Positions 1 through 6,069 of a DNA stretch of 6,069 nt are shown here, piece by piece (positions within the stretch are counted from its first letter, which is position 1; the number at the start of each line of letters is the position of its first letter). Under the pieces are notes generated by a model that saw only the letters and a program-made list of their open reading frames with translations, searched no databases and was not told where the DNA came from. Location of the stretch: NCBI GenBank assembly GCA_902806305.1, contig CADCWC010000258.1, positions 1 to 6,069 on the forward strand, read 5' to 3'. The position numbers were made by a program, and so were the translations under genes. This stretch comes from an uncultured Thermoleophilia bacterium. GTDB taxonomy: Bacteria > Actinomycetota > Thermoleophilia > Gaiellales > F1-60-MAGs149.

Positions 1-598
1 TCGGGGCCGCCCCACCGGGCGCCGACAGCGGTCGCCGCCGGCCTCCCGGCCGCCGTGCGGCCACGATGCCGAGCGTCGCGGCCAGGACGAGGAGCGCCGC
101 CCCTCCGACCGCCAGGGTCGTCCCGCGAGCGCTCCCTCCGTCGGTGGTCGCGGCGGCGGGCGACGGATCGGAGCCTGCGGCCGGCCCGGACGCCGGCGTC
201 GCCGGGGTGACGACCGTCAGCGGCTCGAGCGTCGTGGGCTCGAACCAGCCCGGTCGGATCTCCCAGGTCCACGAACCGGCGGCGGGGAAGCTGACCTCGA
301 CGACGTAGTGGCCACGTGCGCCCTCGGGCCGCGCCGTGGCGGTGACGGGCTGCGCGGTCGGGTCGTCCGCGTTCCAGGCCGTCAGCCGCGGTGGCTCGCC
401 GAGGACGTCGAGACCGGCCGGGGTCCGTCCGTGCTGGAGGACCGTGAAGCCGACGCTCAGCGGCGTCCCCGGCCGGGCGCCGGTCGGGACCTCGTCGAGC
501 CGGACGACGGCCCAGCCGCCCGCGACCGCGGAGGACGCGCCGGCGAGCGCCGCCAGGGCGACCGCCACCGCAAGGAGGATCGTGCGAGCACGCGACAT
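1..598 (-). CDS. Secreted, C-terminally membrane-anchored protein with FixH/YtkA-like domain (partial, C-terminus beyond window)
   Basis: The ATG at 598-596 opens a frame of 199 codons that runs off the left edge without a stop. Residues 1-26 look like a Sec signal peptide: MSRAR, a hydrophobic Leu/Ala/Val stretch, then SSAVAG. Residues 28-130 resemble the small beta-sandwich FixH/YtkA-like domains of exported proteins: GGWAVVRLDEVPTG at the start, VGFTVLQHGRTP near 49-60, GHYVVEVSFPAAGSWTWEI near 96-114, and a closing LEPLTVV. A Pro/Ala/Ser/Thr linker (131-158) leads to one membrane segment (161-181) followed by ARRPGGRRR, so the domain should face outward with a short cytoplasmic tail. A GGGAG ribosome binding site precedes the ATG. 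The gene follows the MMPL transporter on the same strand after 76 bp. The domain name rests on recalled sequence style and the function is unknown. No obvious Cys/Met/His copper site or heme motif is present. Confidence 0.8.
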   Translation of the reverse strand, partial: MSRARTILLAVAVALAALAGASSAVAGGWAVVRLDEVPTGARPGTPLSVGFTVLQHGRTPAGLDVLGEPPRLTAWNADDPTAQPVTATARPEGARGHYVVEVSFPAAGSWTWEIRPGWFEPTTLEPLTVVTPATPASGPAAGSDPSPAAATTDGGSARGTTLAVGGAALLVLAATLGIVAARRPGGRRRPLSAPGGAAP

Positions 599-606
599 CT
601 GTCCGT

Positions 607-611
607 CTCCC
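607..611 (-). promoter_or_regulatory. Ribosome binding site of the FixH/YtkA-like gene
   Basis: On the minus strand the sequence reads GGGAG, eight bases before the ATG at 598. It supports this ATG as the true start, in agreement with the signal peptide that begins there. Confidence 0.65.
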
Positions 612-637
612 GTTCGTGGTCTGCACGGGAGGTACAG

Positions 638-652
638 CCGTCGTGCCGACGG
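638..652 (-). other. Short perfect hairpin in the gap between the MMPL gene and the FixH/YtkA-like gene
   Basis: CCGTCG (638-643) and CGACGG (647-652) form a perfect 6-bp stem with a 3-base loop. Next to it, GGGGTTCCCC (651-660) is a second, mostly self-complementary element. Both lie 3' of the transporter stop and 5' of the next gene. No T-tract follows on the minus strand, so this is not a classical intrinsic terminator. It could be an mRNA-processing or partial attenuation structure, or chance in GC-rich DNA. Confidence 0.3.
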
Positions 653-674
653 GGTTCCCCGCCGAGCGTCCCCG

Positions 675-3017
675 TCAGTCGGCGCCGGACGTCGAGCGGG
701 CCACGTCGAGCCGCCGATGGCGGGCGGACTGCCTGCTGAAGAGGCGGATCAGCGACGGCGCGAGCAGCGAGCGCACGACGAAGGAGTCGATCAGCACGCC
801 GACGGCCATCACGAACGCGAACTCGCGGAACGGGGTCAACGGGATCAGCGCCAGGAGCGCGAAGCTTCCCGCGAGCACGAGCCCGGCCAGCGTGATCGGT
901 CCCGCGGCCTCGGGCGCCGCCTTCTCGAGGGCCGACTCGACGTCCCGCTTGCGCAGCTCGTCCCAGATGCGGCCGACGATGAAGATGTTGTAGTCGGACC
1001 CGAGCGACAGCAGGAGCACGGACGCCGCGAACGGGATGTAGTACGCGAGCTGCCCGTACCCGAGCAGGTCCTGGAACACGAAGGCCGTCAGACCGAGCGT
1101 GGCGGCCAGGGCGAGCACCGAGGCGGCGAGCAGGTAGAGCGGCGCGATGATCGCCCGCAGGAAGACGACGAGGAACAGGAAGTTGACGACGAGCGCGGCG
1201 ATCGCGAGGCGCACGACGTTGTCCTGGGCCTCCTGCACCGTCTCGGCGGCGAGCGCCGTCTGCCCCGCGAAGCCGACGGCGACGCCGTCGAGCCCGGCCT
1301 CCCGGAGCAGTCCGGGCATGTCGTCACGCAGGGTGTTGACGTCCTCGATCGCCGCGCTCTCGAAGGGGTCGTCCTCGAGCACGACGATCATGCGGGCGGC
1401 GTTGCCGTCGGGCGCGAGCGTCGCCTCGAGGGCGGGCTCCGTGGCGGCCTCGGCCTGTGCCGTCGTGGCGGCGTCGCCGGCCGACTCGACCTCGGTCACC
1501 TCCTGCTCGAGCGAGGCGGCCTCGCGGGGCCCGAGGACGCCCGCGATCCGGGGGCGCTGCTCGACGAGCTCCTGCAGGCGGGTGAGCGCCTCCTGCTGCT
1601 CCGTGATGCCGGGCGCCTTCAGCAGGATCTCCGTCGGGGACAGGATTCCCGTCGCGAAGCCCTCCGACGCGGCGTCCGAGGCGATCCGCGCCTCCGAGGT
1701 CTTCGGCAGCCCCTCGACCAGGTTCAGGCCCAGACGGATGTCCTTGGCCTGCCAGGCGCCGAAGCCGAGCAGCCCGATGCAGAGGGCGGCCAGGACGACC
1801 GCCGAGGGTCGCCGCGCGGTCAGGACGGCGAGGCCGTGGCGGATCGGCCCGTGCGGACGACGGTTCTCCGCGAGGCGCTCGGCGCGCCGGTAACGGGCCC
1901 GCTCGCTCACCCCCGGCCAGAACATGGCCCGGCCGAGGATCGCCATCAACGCCGGCACGAAGGTCATCGACACGGCCACGCCGATCAGGGCCGTGACGGC
2001 CATGCCGGGCCCGAGCGCCTTGAAGAAGCCCATCGTGCCCACGACGAGCGTGGCCGTCCCGGCGGCGACGATCAGCCCGGCGGTCAGGACGATCGGCGTC
2101 ATCCGGGCCGTCGACGCCTCGGCCGCGCGGATCGGCGTGGCGTCCTCGAGCAGCCTGGCGCGCATGTCCGAGAGATAGAAGATGCAGTAGTCGGTGACGA
2201 TGCCGAGCAGCAGGACGACGATCAGCGGCTCGATCTCGCGGGGCACGACCGCGCCCGTGACCTCGCCGAGCGCCACGATCGCGCGGCCCGCCAGGGCGTA
2301 GGCCACGCCGGCCGCCACGAGCGTCACGATCGGGGCGAGCAGCGACCGCAGGGTGAGCGCGAGGGCCAGCGCGATCAGCGCCACGGTGGCGCCCGTCACG
2401 AGCGGCAGCGACCGGTTGATGGTGCGCTCCTGCTCGACCCGCGCCGGGATCGGCCCGGTCACGCCGACGAACTTGTCGTCGGGCTCGCTGATGTACTTCT
2501 TGGCGAACTCGTCGGCCAGGAACTTCTGCTGGCCGATGAACAGGGTCGGCTCGAAGAACATGTACGTGACGGCGGTGGTGCACTCCTCGCGGGAGAAGGG
2601 CCCCTCCTCCGAGTTGAAGATCGGGACGGCGGCCAGGACGTCCTTGAAGGCCGGGTCCTTCCGATCGCGGATGAGGACGGCGCGGTCGACGAGGCGCCTC
2701 TGGGCGGCGTCGGACAGGCACTCGTCGTCGTGCTGGACGATCGCCGTCTCGGCCGTCGGCGTCGTGCCGAAGATCCGGTAGGACTCGATCTGCGTGGCGA
2801 TCGACGTGGGGTTCGAGGCGAGCAGCCCCGACGCCGAGGCGCTCTTCTGGTTCTCGAGCCCCGGCAGGTACACGACGGCGGCCACCGCCCCCACGATCCA
2901 GGCGATCACGATCGGCCAGCGCAGGCGCCGCACCGTGGCGGCGTAGGTCCGGGCGAGGCGCCCGGGGCCACCGCCCAGACGCAACCCCTTGGACCCGTCT
3001 GGCACCTGCTGTCGCAC
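675..3017 (-). CDS. MMPL/RND-superfamily membrane transporter, 780 aa
   Basis: This is a proton-driven exporter of the MMPL branch of the RND superfamily; relatives move lipids or hydrophobic compounds across the cytoplasmic membrane. Predicted segments: TM1 35-51, extracytoplasmic loop 52-204, TM2-TM6 at about 205-222, 226-249, 262-283, 307-328 and 338-363, TM7 405-421, second loop 422-602, TM8-TM12 at about 603-620, 624-646, 658-680, 708-727 and 733-758. TM4 holds GIVTDYCIF (D276-Y277) and TM10 holds LGSDYNIFIVGR (D675-Y676), the positions of the proton-relay Asp-Tyr pairs in MmpL3. The frame stays open far upstream, antisense to ppc, but that part is Arg/Pro-rich and not protein-like. The GTG at 3017 is chosen because GGAGGGG lies six bases before it and TM1 follows about 35 residues in. 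GTG 3005 and TTG 2984 are weaker alternatives. Loop 1 has an isolated Cys pair (C100, C146), and loop 2 has an Ala/Glu-rich stretch (509-535). The substrate cannot be read from sequence. Confidence 0.93.
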   Translation of the reverse strand: MRQQVPDGSKGLRLGGGPGRLARTYAATVRRLRWPIVIAWIVGAVAAVVYLPGLENQKSASASGLLASNPTSIATQIESYRIFGTTPTAETAIVQHDDECLSDAAQRRLVDRAVLIRDRKDPAFKDVLAAVPIFNSEEGPFSREECTTAVTYMFFEPTLFIGQQKFLADEFAKKYISEPDDKFVGVTGPIPARVEQERTINRSLPLVTGATVALIALALALTLRSLLAPIVTLVAAGVAYALAGRAIVALGEVTGAVVPREIEPLIVVLLLGIVTDYCIFYLSDMRARLLEDATPIRAAEASTARMTPIVLTAGLIVAAGTATLVVGTMGFFKALGPGMAVTALIGVAVSMTFVPALMAILGRAMFWPGVSERARYRRAERLAENRRPHGPIRHGLAVLTARRPSAVVLAALCIGLLGFGAWQAKDIRLGLNLVEGLPKTSEARIASDAASEGFATGILSPTEILLKAPGITEQQEALTRLQELVEQRPRIAGVLGPREAASLEQEVTEVESAGDAATTAQAEAATEPALEATLAPDGNAARMIVVLEDDPFESAAIEDVNTLRDDMPGLLREAGLDGVAVGFAGQTALAAETVQEAQDNVVRLAIAALVVNFLFLVVFLRAIIAPLYLLAASVLALAATLGLTAFVFQDLLGYGQLAYYIPFAASVLLLSLGSDYNIFIVGRIWDELRKRDVESALEKAAPEAAGPITLAGLVLAGSFALLALIPLTPFREFAFVMAVGVLIDSFVVRSLLAPSLIRLFSRQSARHRRLDVARSTSGAD

Positions 3018-3117
3018 CTCGCACCCCTCCGCCGCTCGGAACAGAGGTGGTGATGCCCGCTCTCCGTCGTCGGGAACCGGGGTCGGCGTGCGTCGCCCGG
3101 CGGGTTTGCGTCTGGGC
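2973..3117. repeat. 12-bp perfect inverted repeat flanking the MMPL start region
   Basis: GCCCAGACGCAA at 2973-2984 is matched by its exact reverse complement TTGCGTCTGGGC at 3106-3117. Allowing one unpaired base, the match continues for three more G-C pairs (CCC at 2985-2987 with GGG at 3102-3104). The left arm lies in codons 12-15 of the transporter and the right arm about 90 bases upstream of its start. The ribosome binding site and start codon are in the loop between. In a transporter transcript that starts to the right of 3117, the arms could pair. They could equally be two copies of a protein binding site in opposite orientation, or chance. Confidence 0.5.
3024..3030 (-). promoter_or_regulatory. 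Strong ribosome binding site of the MMPL transporter
   Basis: The minus strand reads GGAGGGG, then six bases (TGCGAG), then GTG at 3017. It is the best Shine-Dalgarno sequence in the window and decides the transporter start among several in-frame GTG/TTG codons. Confidence 0.7.
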
Positions 3118-3173
3118 CGAACGGCCCATTCGCGGGTGGCCGCGCGGCCCTCGGCGGGGGCTCGGACCGCTGG

Positions 3174-3179
3174 TAGCAT
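3174..3179 (+). promoter_or_regulatory. Putative -10 box for ppc transcription (TAGCAT)
   Basis: TAGCAT fits the TANNNT/TANNAT consensus of housekeeping sigma factors in high-GC bacteria and stands out in an otherwise G+C-rich stretch. Transcription would start about seven bases downstream, at 3186-3187, exactly at an ATG, which is the geometry of a leaderless message. No convincing -35 box is seen around 3151-3156. The rest of the divergent region (3031-3173) shows no clear promoter for the minus-strand transporter. Confidence 0.45.
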
Positions 3180-3186
3180 CGCGGCG

Positions 3187-3225
3187 ATGCGCGACGCCCC
3201 CCTCCCCGCCGCCCGCCTCGGGTGA
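3187..3225 (+). CDS. Putative 12-residue leader peptide overlapping the ppc start
   Basis: ATG at 3187 encodes MRDAPLPAARLG and ends at TGA 3223-3225. The stop shares bases with the ppc GTG (GTGA at 3222-3225), the usual arrangement for translational coupling. The ATG sits seven bases after TAGCAT, so it could be the 5' end of a leaderless mRNA. ppc itself has no recognisable Shine-Dalgarno sequence before GTG 3222, so ribosomes ending the leader could restart there. The peptide has no run of a single amino acid that would suggest attenuation. Alternatively, the ATG may be the real ppc start, with one C missing from the C6 run at 3197-3202. Confidence 0.35.
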   Translation: MRDAPLPAARLG

Positions 3226-5798
3226 GCGCCACGGTCGAGGGGTCGGCGACGGCCGCCACCTCGCCGCTCCGGCGGGACGTCCGGCTGCTCGGGGAGATGC
3301 TCGGCCGCGTGCTCGTCGAGCAGAGCGGCCCCGAGCTGCTCGAGGACGTGGAGCGTGTCCGGGGGCTGTCCCGGGAGGCGCGGGCCACGGGCGCGGCCGA
3401 GGCCCGCGGGGCGCTCGCCGAAGCGGTCCGGGAGCTCCCGGACTCGCGGCGCGGCGAGGTCCTGCGCGCGTTCAGCCTCTACTTCGCCCTCGCGAACCTG
3501 GCCGAGCAGCACCATCGGCTGCGGCGTCGGCGGGCGTACGAGCACGAGGAGCGCACGCCGCGGGAGTCGCTCGCCGAGGCGTTCGGGCGGCTCGAGGCAG
3601 CGCGCGTGCCGCAGGCGGCGCTCGTCGCGGCGGCCCGCCACGTGTCGCTCGAGCTGGTGCTGACGGCACATCCGACGGAGGCCACGCGCCGGACGATCCT
3701 GGCGGCCCAGACGCTGCTCTCAGGCCTGCTGACCCGGCTCGACGACCCCTCCCTGACGCCGTCGGAGCGCCGTGACATCGACCTCGGTCTCGCCGAGGAG
3801 GTCACGGCGCTCTGGCAGACGGACGAGATCCGCGCGCTCAAGCCGCGCGTGCTGGACGAGATCCGCAACGGCCTCTTCTTCTTCGAGCACAGCCTGTTCG
3901 ACGCGGCGGGCGCGCTGCTCGGCGCCTACCGCGAGCGGATCCCGGGCGCCCCGATCCCGCTCCGCTTCGGCAGCTGGATCGGCGGGGACCAGGACGGCAA
4001 CCCGAACGCGGGCCCCGAGACGATCGTGGAGGCCCTCGAGCGCGCCCGCTACCTCGCGCTGGCGCGCTACCGCCGCGAGGTGGCCGACCTGACCTGGGCG
4101 CTCGGCATGTCGTCGCGGCTCGTCGGCGTGACCGCCGAGCTCGCCGCGTCGATCGAGGCCGACGCGGCCGAGCTCGCCGACGTGCCGGACGGCCTCGGCG
4201 CCGCCCAGAGCGACGAGCCGTACCGGCGCAAGCTGCGCTTCGTCCTGCGCCGCCTGGAGCACGAGCTCGAGCGGGCGGGGCGGCCGGGCTACACGCACGC
4301 CGGGCAGCTCCAGGCGGACCTCGACCTCGTCGACCAGAGCCTCCGCGCGAACCGCGGCGGCCGGATCGCCGACGGGCGCCTGGCCTCGCTGCGGCGCCGG
4401 GTCGAGCTCTTCGGGTTCCACGTCGCCAAGCTCGACGTTCGGATCCACGCCCGGCAGGCGCTCGAGCCCGACGAGCGTCTCGAGCACACGCTCAGCACGG
4501 TCACGGCGATGCGCGAACGGCACGGTCCCGCGGCGCTCGACACGTTGATCGTCTCCGGGACGACGGGGACGCAGGAGATCGTCGCGGCCCAGGCGCTCGC
4601 CCTGGCGGCCGGATCCGACCTGTCCGTCGTGCCGCTGTTCGAGACGATCCCCGACCTCCAGGCCGCCCCCGGGACGGTCGAGGCGCTGCTCGACGACCCT
4701 CGGTACGGCGCGGGCGTCGAGCGCCGGGGCCGGCTCGAGGTCATGGTCGGCTACTCGGACTCCGGCAAGGACGGCGGCTACCTGACCGCCCAGTGGGAGA
4801 TCTACCGCTGCCAGGAGGCGCTCGCGGCGGTCGCCGCGCGCCGGGGCGTCGAGCTGACGATCTTCCACGGTCGCGGCGGCAGCGCCGGCGGGGGCGGCGG
4901 CCCGACGCACGCGGCGATCCTGGCCCAGCCACCGGGCTCGCCGCCCGGACGGCTCAAGGTGACGGAGCAGGGTGAGACCATCTCCTTCAAGTACGGCCTG
5001 CCGGGCCTCGCGCACCAGAACCTCGAGGCGGCGCTCTCCGCCACGCTCCTCGCCGCCTTCCCGGCCGTGACGCGCTCCGCGCCGCCCGCCGGGGCTGCCG
5101 AGACGCTGGCCGCGCTCTCCGCGACCGCCGAGGCGACCTACCGCGCGCTGGTCTGGGACGAGCCGCGGTTCGTCCCGTTCTTCCGGTCCTTCACGCCCGT
5201 CGACGAGCTCGGTCTGGTGCAGATCGGCTCGCGGCCGCAGCGCCGGCCCGGTGGCGAGGACGACGCCGCCTACCTGGTCGGCCTGCGCGCGATCCCCTGG
5301 GTCTTCGGCTGGACCCAGAATCGCTGCCTGCTCCCCGCGTGGTACGGGTGCGGAACCGCCCTCGGCGACCTGGCCGCGACGGACGACGGCCGCGCCTCGC
5401 TCCGCGGTCTGTACCGGGACTGGCCGTTCTTCCGGTCGCTGATCGACAACCTCGAGATGACGCTCGCCAAGTCGAGCCTCGAGATCGCCGAGGGCTACCT
5501 CGACCTCGTCCCCGAGCACCTGCGGTTCCTGTGGGGGCCGGTGCGCGACGAGCACGCCCGCGCCGTCGACGCGGTGCTCGAGACGGTCGAGGGGTCGGAG
5601 CTCGTCGGGCGACATCCGGTGCTGCAACGCTCGATCCAGCTCCGCAATCCGTACGTCGACCCGATGAACGCGATCCAGATCGAGCTGCTGCGGGCCTACC
5701 GCGACCCGGCCGTCCGCGACGCCGAGCGGGAACGACTGCGCCTGCTGGTCGCGCGGTCGATCACCGGCATCGCGGCCGCCCTCCGGAACACCGGTTGA
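3222..5798 (+). CDS. ppc: Phosphoenolpyruvate carboxylase, 858 aa
   Basis: Cytoplasmic enzyme that carboxylates PEP with bicarbonate to oxaloacetate and phosphate, replenishing the TCA cycle. Family landmarks occur in order: LVLTAHPTEATRR with catalytic H150 (E. coli H138), GSWIGGDQDGNPN (250-262), KLDVRIHA with R407 (E. coli R396), PLFET with metal ligand E474, GYSDSGKDGG (510-519) with D513 and K516, HGRGGSAGGGGGP (549-561) with R551 (E. coli R581), TEQGETISFKYG, IGSRPQRR, IPWVFGWTQNR, and the C-terminal RNTG. Aspartate-site residues K750, R808 and N856 match E. coli K773, R832 and N881, but the fourth, R587, is Gly here (G557). The GGDRDGN motif reads GGDQDGN. The length is slightly below the 883 of E. 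coli and there is no plant-type N-terminal phosphorylation region. The start is GTG 3222; the next Met (residue 26) is inside a conserved helix. No Shine-Dalgarno is visible; a leader ORF overlaps the start. Confidence 0.96.
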   Translation: MSATVEGSATAATSPLRRDVRLLGEMLGRVLVEQSGPELLEDVERVRGLSREARATGAAEARGALAEAVRELPDSRRGEVLRAFSLYFALANLAEQHHRLRRRRAYEHEERTPRESLAEAFGRLEAARVPQAALVAAARHVSLELVLTAHPTEATRRTILAAQTLLSGLLTRLDDPSLTPSERRDIDLGLAEEVTALWQTDEIRALKPRVLDEIRNGLFFFEHSLFDAAGALLGAYRERIPGAPIPLRFGSWIGGDQDGNPNAGPETIVEALERARYLALARYRREVADLTWALGMSSRLVGVTAELAASIEADAAELADVPDGLGAAQSDEPYRRKLRFVLRRLEHELERAGRPGYTHAGQLQADLDLVDQSLRANRGGRIADGRLASLRRRVELFGFHVAKLDVRIHARQALEPDERLEHTLSTVTAMRERHGPAALDTLIVSGTTGTQEIVAAQALALAAGSDLSVVPLFETIPDLQAAPGTVEALLDDPRYGAGVERRGRLEVMVGYSDSGKDGGYLTAQWEIYRCQEALAAVAARRGVELTIFHGRGGSAGGGGGPTHAAILAQPPGSPPGRLKVTEQGETISFKYGLPGLAHQNLEAALSATLLAAFPAVTRSAPPAGAAETLAALSATAEATYRALVWDEPRFVPFFRSFTPVDELGLVQIGSRPQRRPGGEDDAAYLVGLRAIPWVFGWTQNRCLLPAWYGCGTALGDLAATDDGRASLRGLYRDWPFFRSLIDNLEMTLAKSSLEIAEGYLDLVPEHLRFLWGPVRDEHARAVDAVLETVEGSELVGRHPVLQRSIQLRNPYVDPMNAIQIELLRAYRDPAVRDAERERLRLLVARSITGIAAALRNTG

Positions 5799-5824
5799 TG
5801 GCGACGACGGAGCTCACGACCCGC

Positions 5825-5836
5825 GGCGCGCGCGCC
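5825..5836. other. GC palindrome in the 50-bp gap between convergent genes
   Basis: GGCGCGCGCGCC is a perfect 12-bp palindrome lying between the ppc stop (5798) and the stop of the opposite-strand gene (5849). A shared terminator is expected between converging genes, but the palindrome leaves almost no loop and has no T-tract on either side, so a terminator role is weak. The rest of 5799-5848 shows nothing recognisable. Confidence 0.25.
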
Positions 5837-5848
5837 GGCCGACGGAGG

Positions 5849-6069
5849 TCAGACGGACGCGCGCTCGATGCTCGAGGCCAGAAAGCGCTCCCGCAGGAGC
5901 TCGAAGCTCCGCAGGAGGTCCTCGGCCACGCGGTCGAGGTGTTCGAGGCGGCGGTCGAGCTCGGCGAGCTCCTGGGTCGAGCCGGCCGCCGCCGACGGCC
6001 GCTCCGGCGCCGCGACGGACGCCTCCGGAGCGGCAGGGCCCGGGTCGGGCGGGGCCTCCGTCGCCACCG
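5849..6069 (-). CDS. Small coiled-coil protein of unknown function (5' end uncertain or beyond window)
   Basis: The frame ends at TGA (5849-5851). A GTG at 6067 would give 72 residues, but only two bases lie before it, so neither a ribosome binding site nor a longer N-terminus can be judged. Residues 1-30 are a Pro/Ala-rich, low-complexity, probably disordered head. Residues 31-70 form a charged amphipathic helix with a regular heptad pattern: L34, L37, L41, L44, A48, L51, F55, L58, F62. That predicts a coiled coil, likely a dimer or a docking helix. Codon third positions are nearly all G or C, as in the neighbouring genes, which favours this strand over the Arg-rich frame opposite. It is convergent with ppc. 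No family is recognised. Confidence 0.6.
   Translation of the reverse strand, partial: VATEAPPDPGPAAPEASVAAPERPSAAAGSTQELAELDRRLEHLDRVAEDLLRSFELLRERFLASSIERASV

Noticed and set aside
336..3053. A 905-codon open frame on the plus strand, antisense to nearly the whole MMPL gene.
   Set aside because: Its composition is dominated by Arg, Asp, Gly, His and Glu with no domain or membrane pattern, as expected for the complement of a GC-rich gene. The opposite strand has a clear transporter.
1324..3129. A 601-codon minus-strand frame overlapping the MMPL gene in another frame.
   Set aside because: Arg/Pro/Ala-rich with no hydrophobic segments; a frame shadow of the transporter.
2989..3225. A 78-codon plus-strand frame ending at the ppc start.
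   Set aside because: Only its last 12 codons, from ATG 3187, have a plausible start context. The upstream part overlaps the transporter start and looks like random translation.
3018..3671. 218-codon upstream extension of the MMPL frame across the ppc 5' region.
   Set aside because: The extension is Arg/Pro-rich antisense of ppc, and the ribosome binding site at 3024-3030 with GTG 3017 gives a family-typical N-terminus.
3720..5627. A 635-codon minus-strand open frame inside ppc.
   Set aside because: It is antisense to unmistakable PEPC catalytic motifs and has shadow-type composition with no ribosome binding site or domain.
5798..6069. A plus-strand frame starting with ATG that overlaps the ppc stop (TGATG) and stays open to the window end.
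   Set aside because: The overlap is tempting as a coupled start, but the product is Arg-rich with poorer third-position GC, while the opposite strand gives a coherent coiled-coil protein.
1..6069. tRNA, rRNA, CRISPR arrays, insertion sequences, attachment sites.
   Set aside because: No repeat-spacer pattern, transposase, integrase or tRNA-like cloverleaf was seen by eye on either strand.

Overview
The window is very GC-rich bacterial chromosome with third codon positions almost always G or C, GTG starts, and the long antisense open frames that such composition produces. The gene content is ordinary housekeeping and envelope genes, and nothing points to a plasmid, phage or transposon. High-GC lineages such as Chloroflexota (Limnocylindria-like) or deep-branching Actinomycetota (Thermoleophilia-like) fit the style of the proteins. 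This placement is a guess from recall, with no 16S or marker search behind it.

Layout from left to right. (1) Bases 1-598, minus strand: a secreted, membrane-anchored protein with a FixH/YtkA-like beta domain, cut by the left edge. (2) Bases 675-3017, minus strand: a complete 780-residue MMPL/RND-superfamily membrane transporter with 12 predicted membrane segments and the Asp-Tyr pair expected in TM4 and TM10. It lies 76 bp upstream of gene 1 on the same strand, so the two may form an operon. (3) Bases 3018-3221: a divergent control region with the transporter's strong ribosome binding site, a 12-bp inverted repeat that reaches into the transporter's first codons, a TANNAT-type -10 box, and a 12-codon leader ORF whose stop overlaps the next gene's start. 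(4) Bases 3222-5798, plus strand: phosphoenolpyruvate carboxylase (ppc), 858 residues. (5) Bases 5849-6069, minus strand, convergent with ppc: the C-terminal part, or possibly all, of a small protein with a Pro/Ala-rich head and a regular coiled-coil tail.

The ppc product would make oxaloacetate from PEP and bicarbonate to refill the TCA cycle. The two minus-strand genes on the left belong to the cell envelope. No functional link between the two groups is visible beyond the shared divergent promoter region.

No multi-gene novel system is evident. The points most worth a second look are: a Gly in place of the second Arg of the PEPC glycine loop, with the other three aspartate-site residues kept; the apparently leaderless mini-ORF joined by GTGA to the ppc start, which could instead be a one-base homopolymer error; and the inverted repeat around the transporter start.
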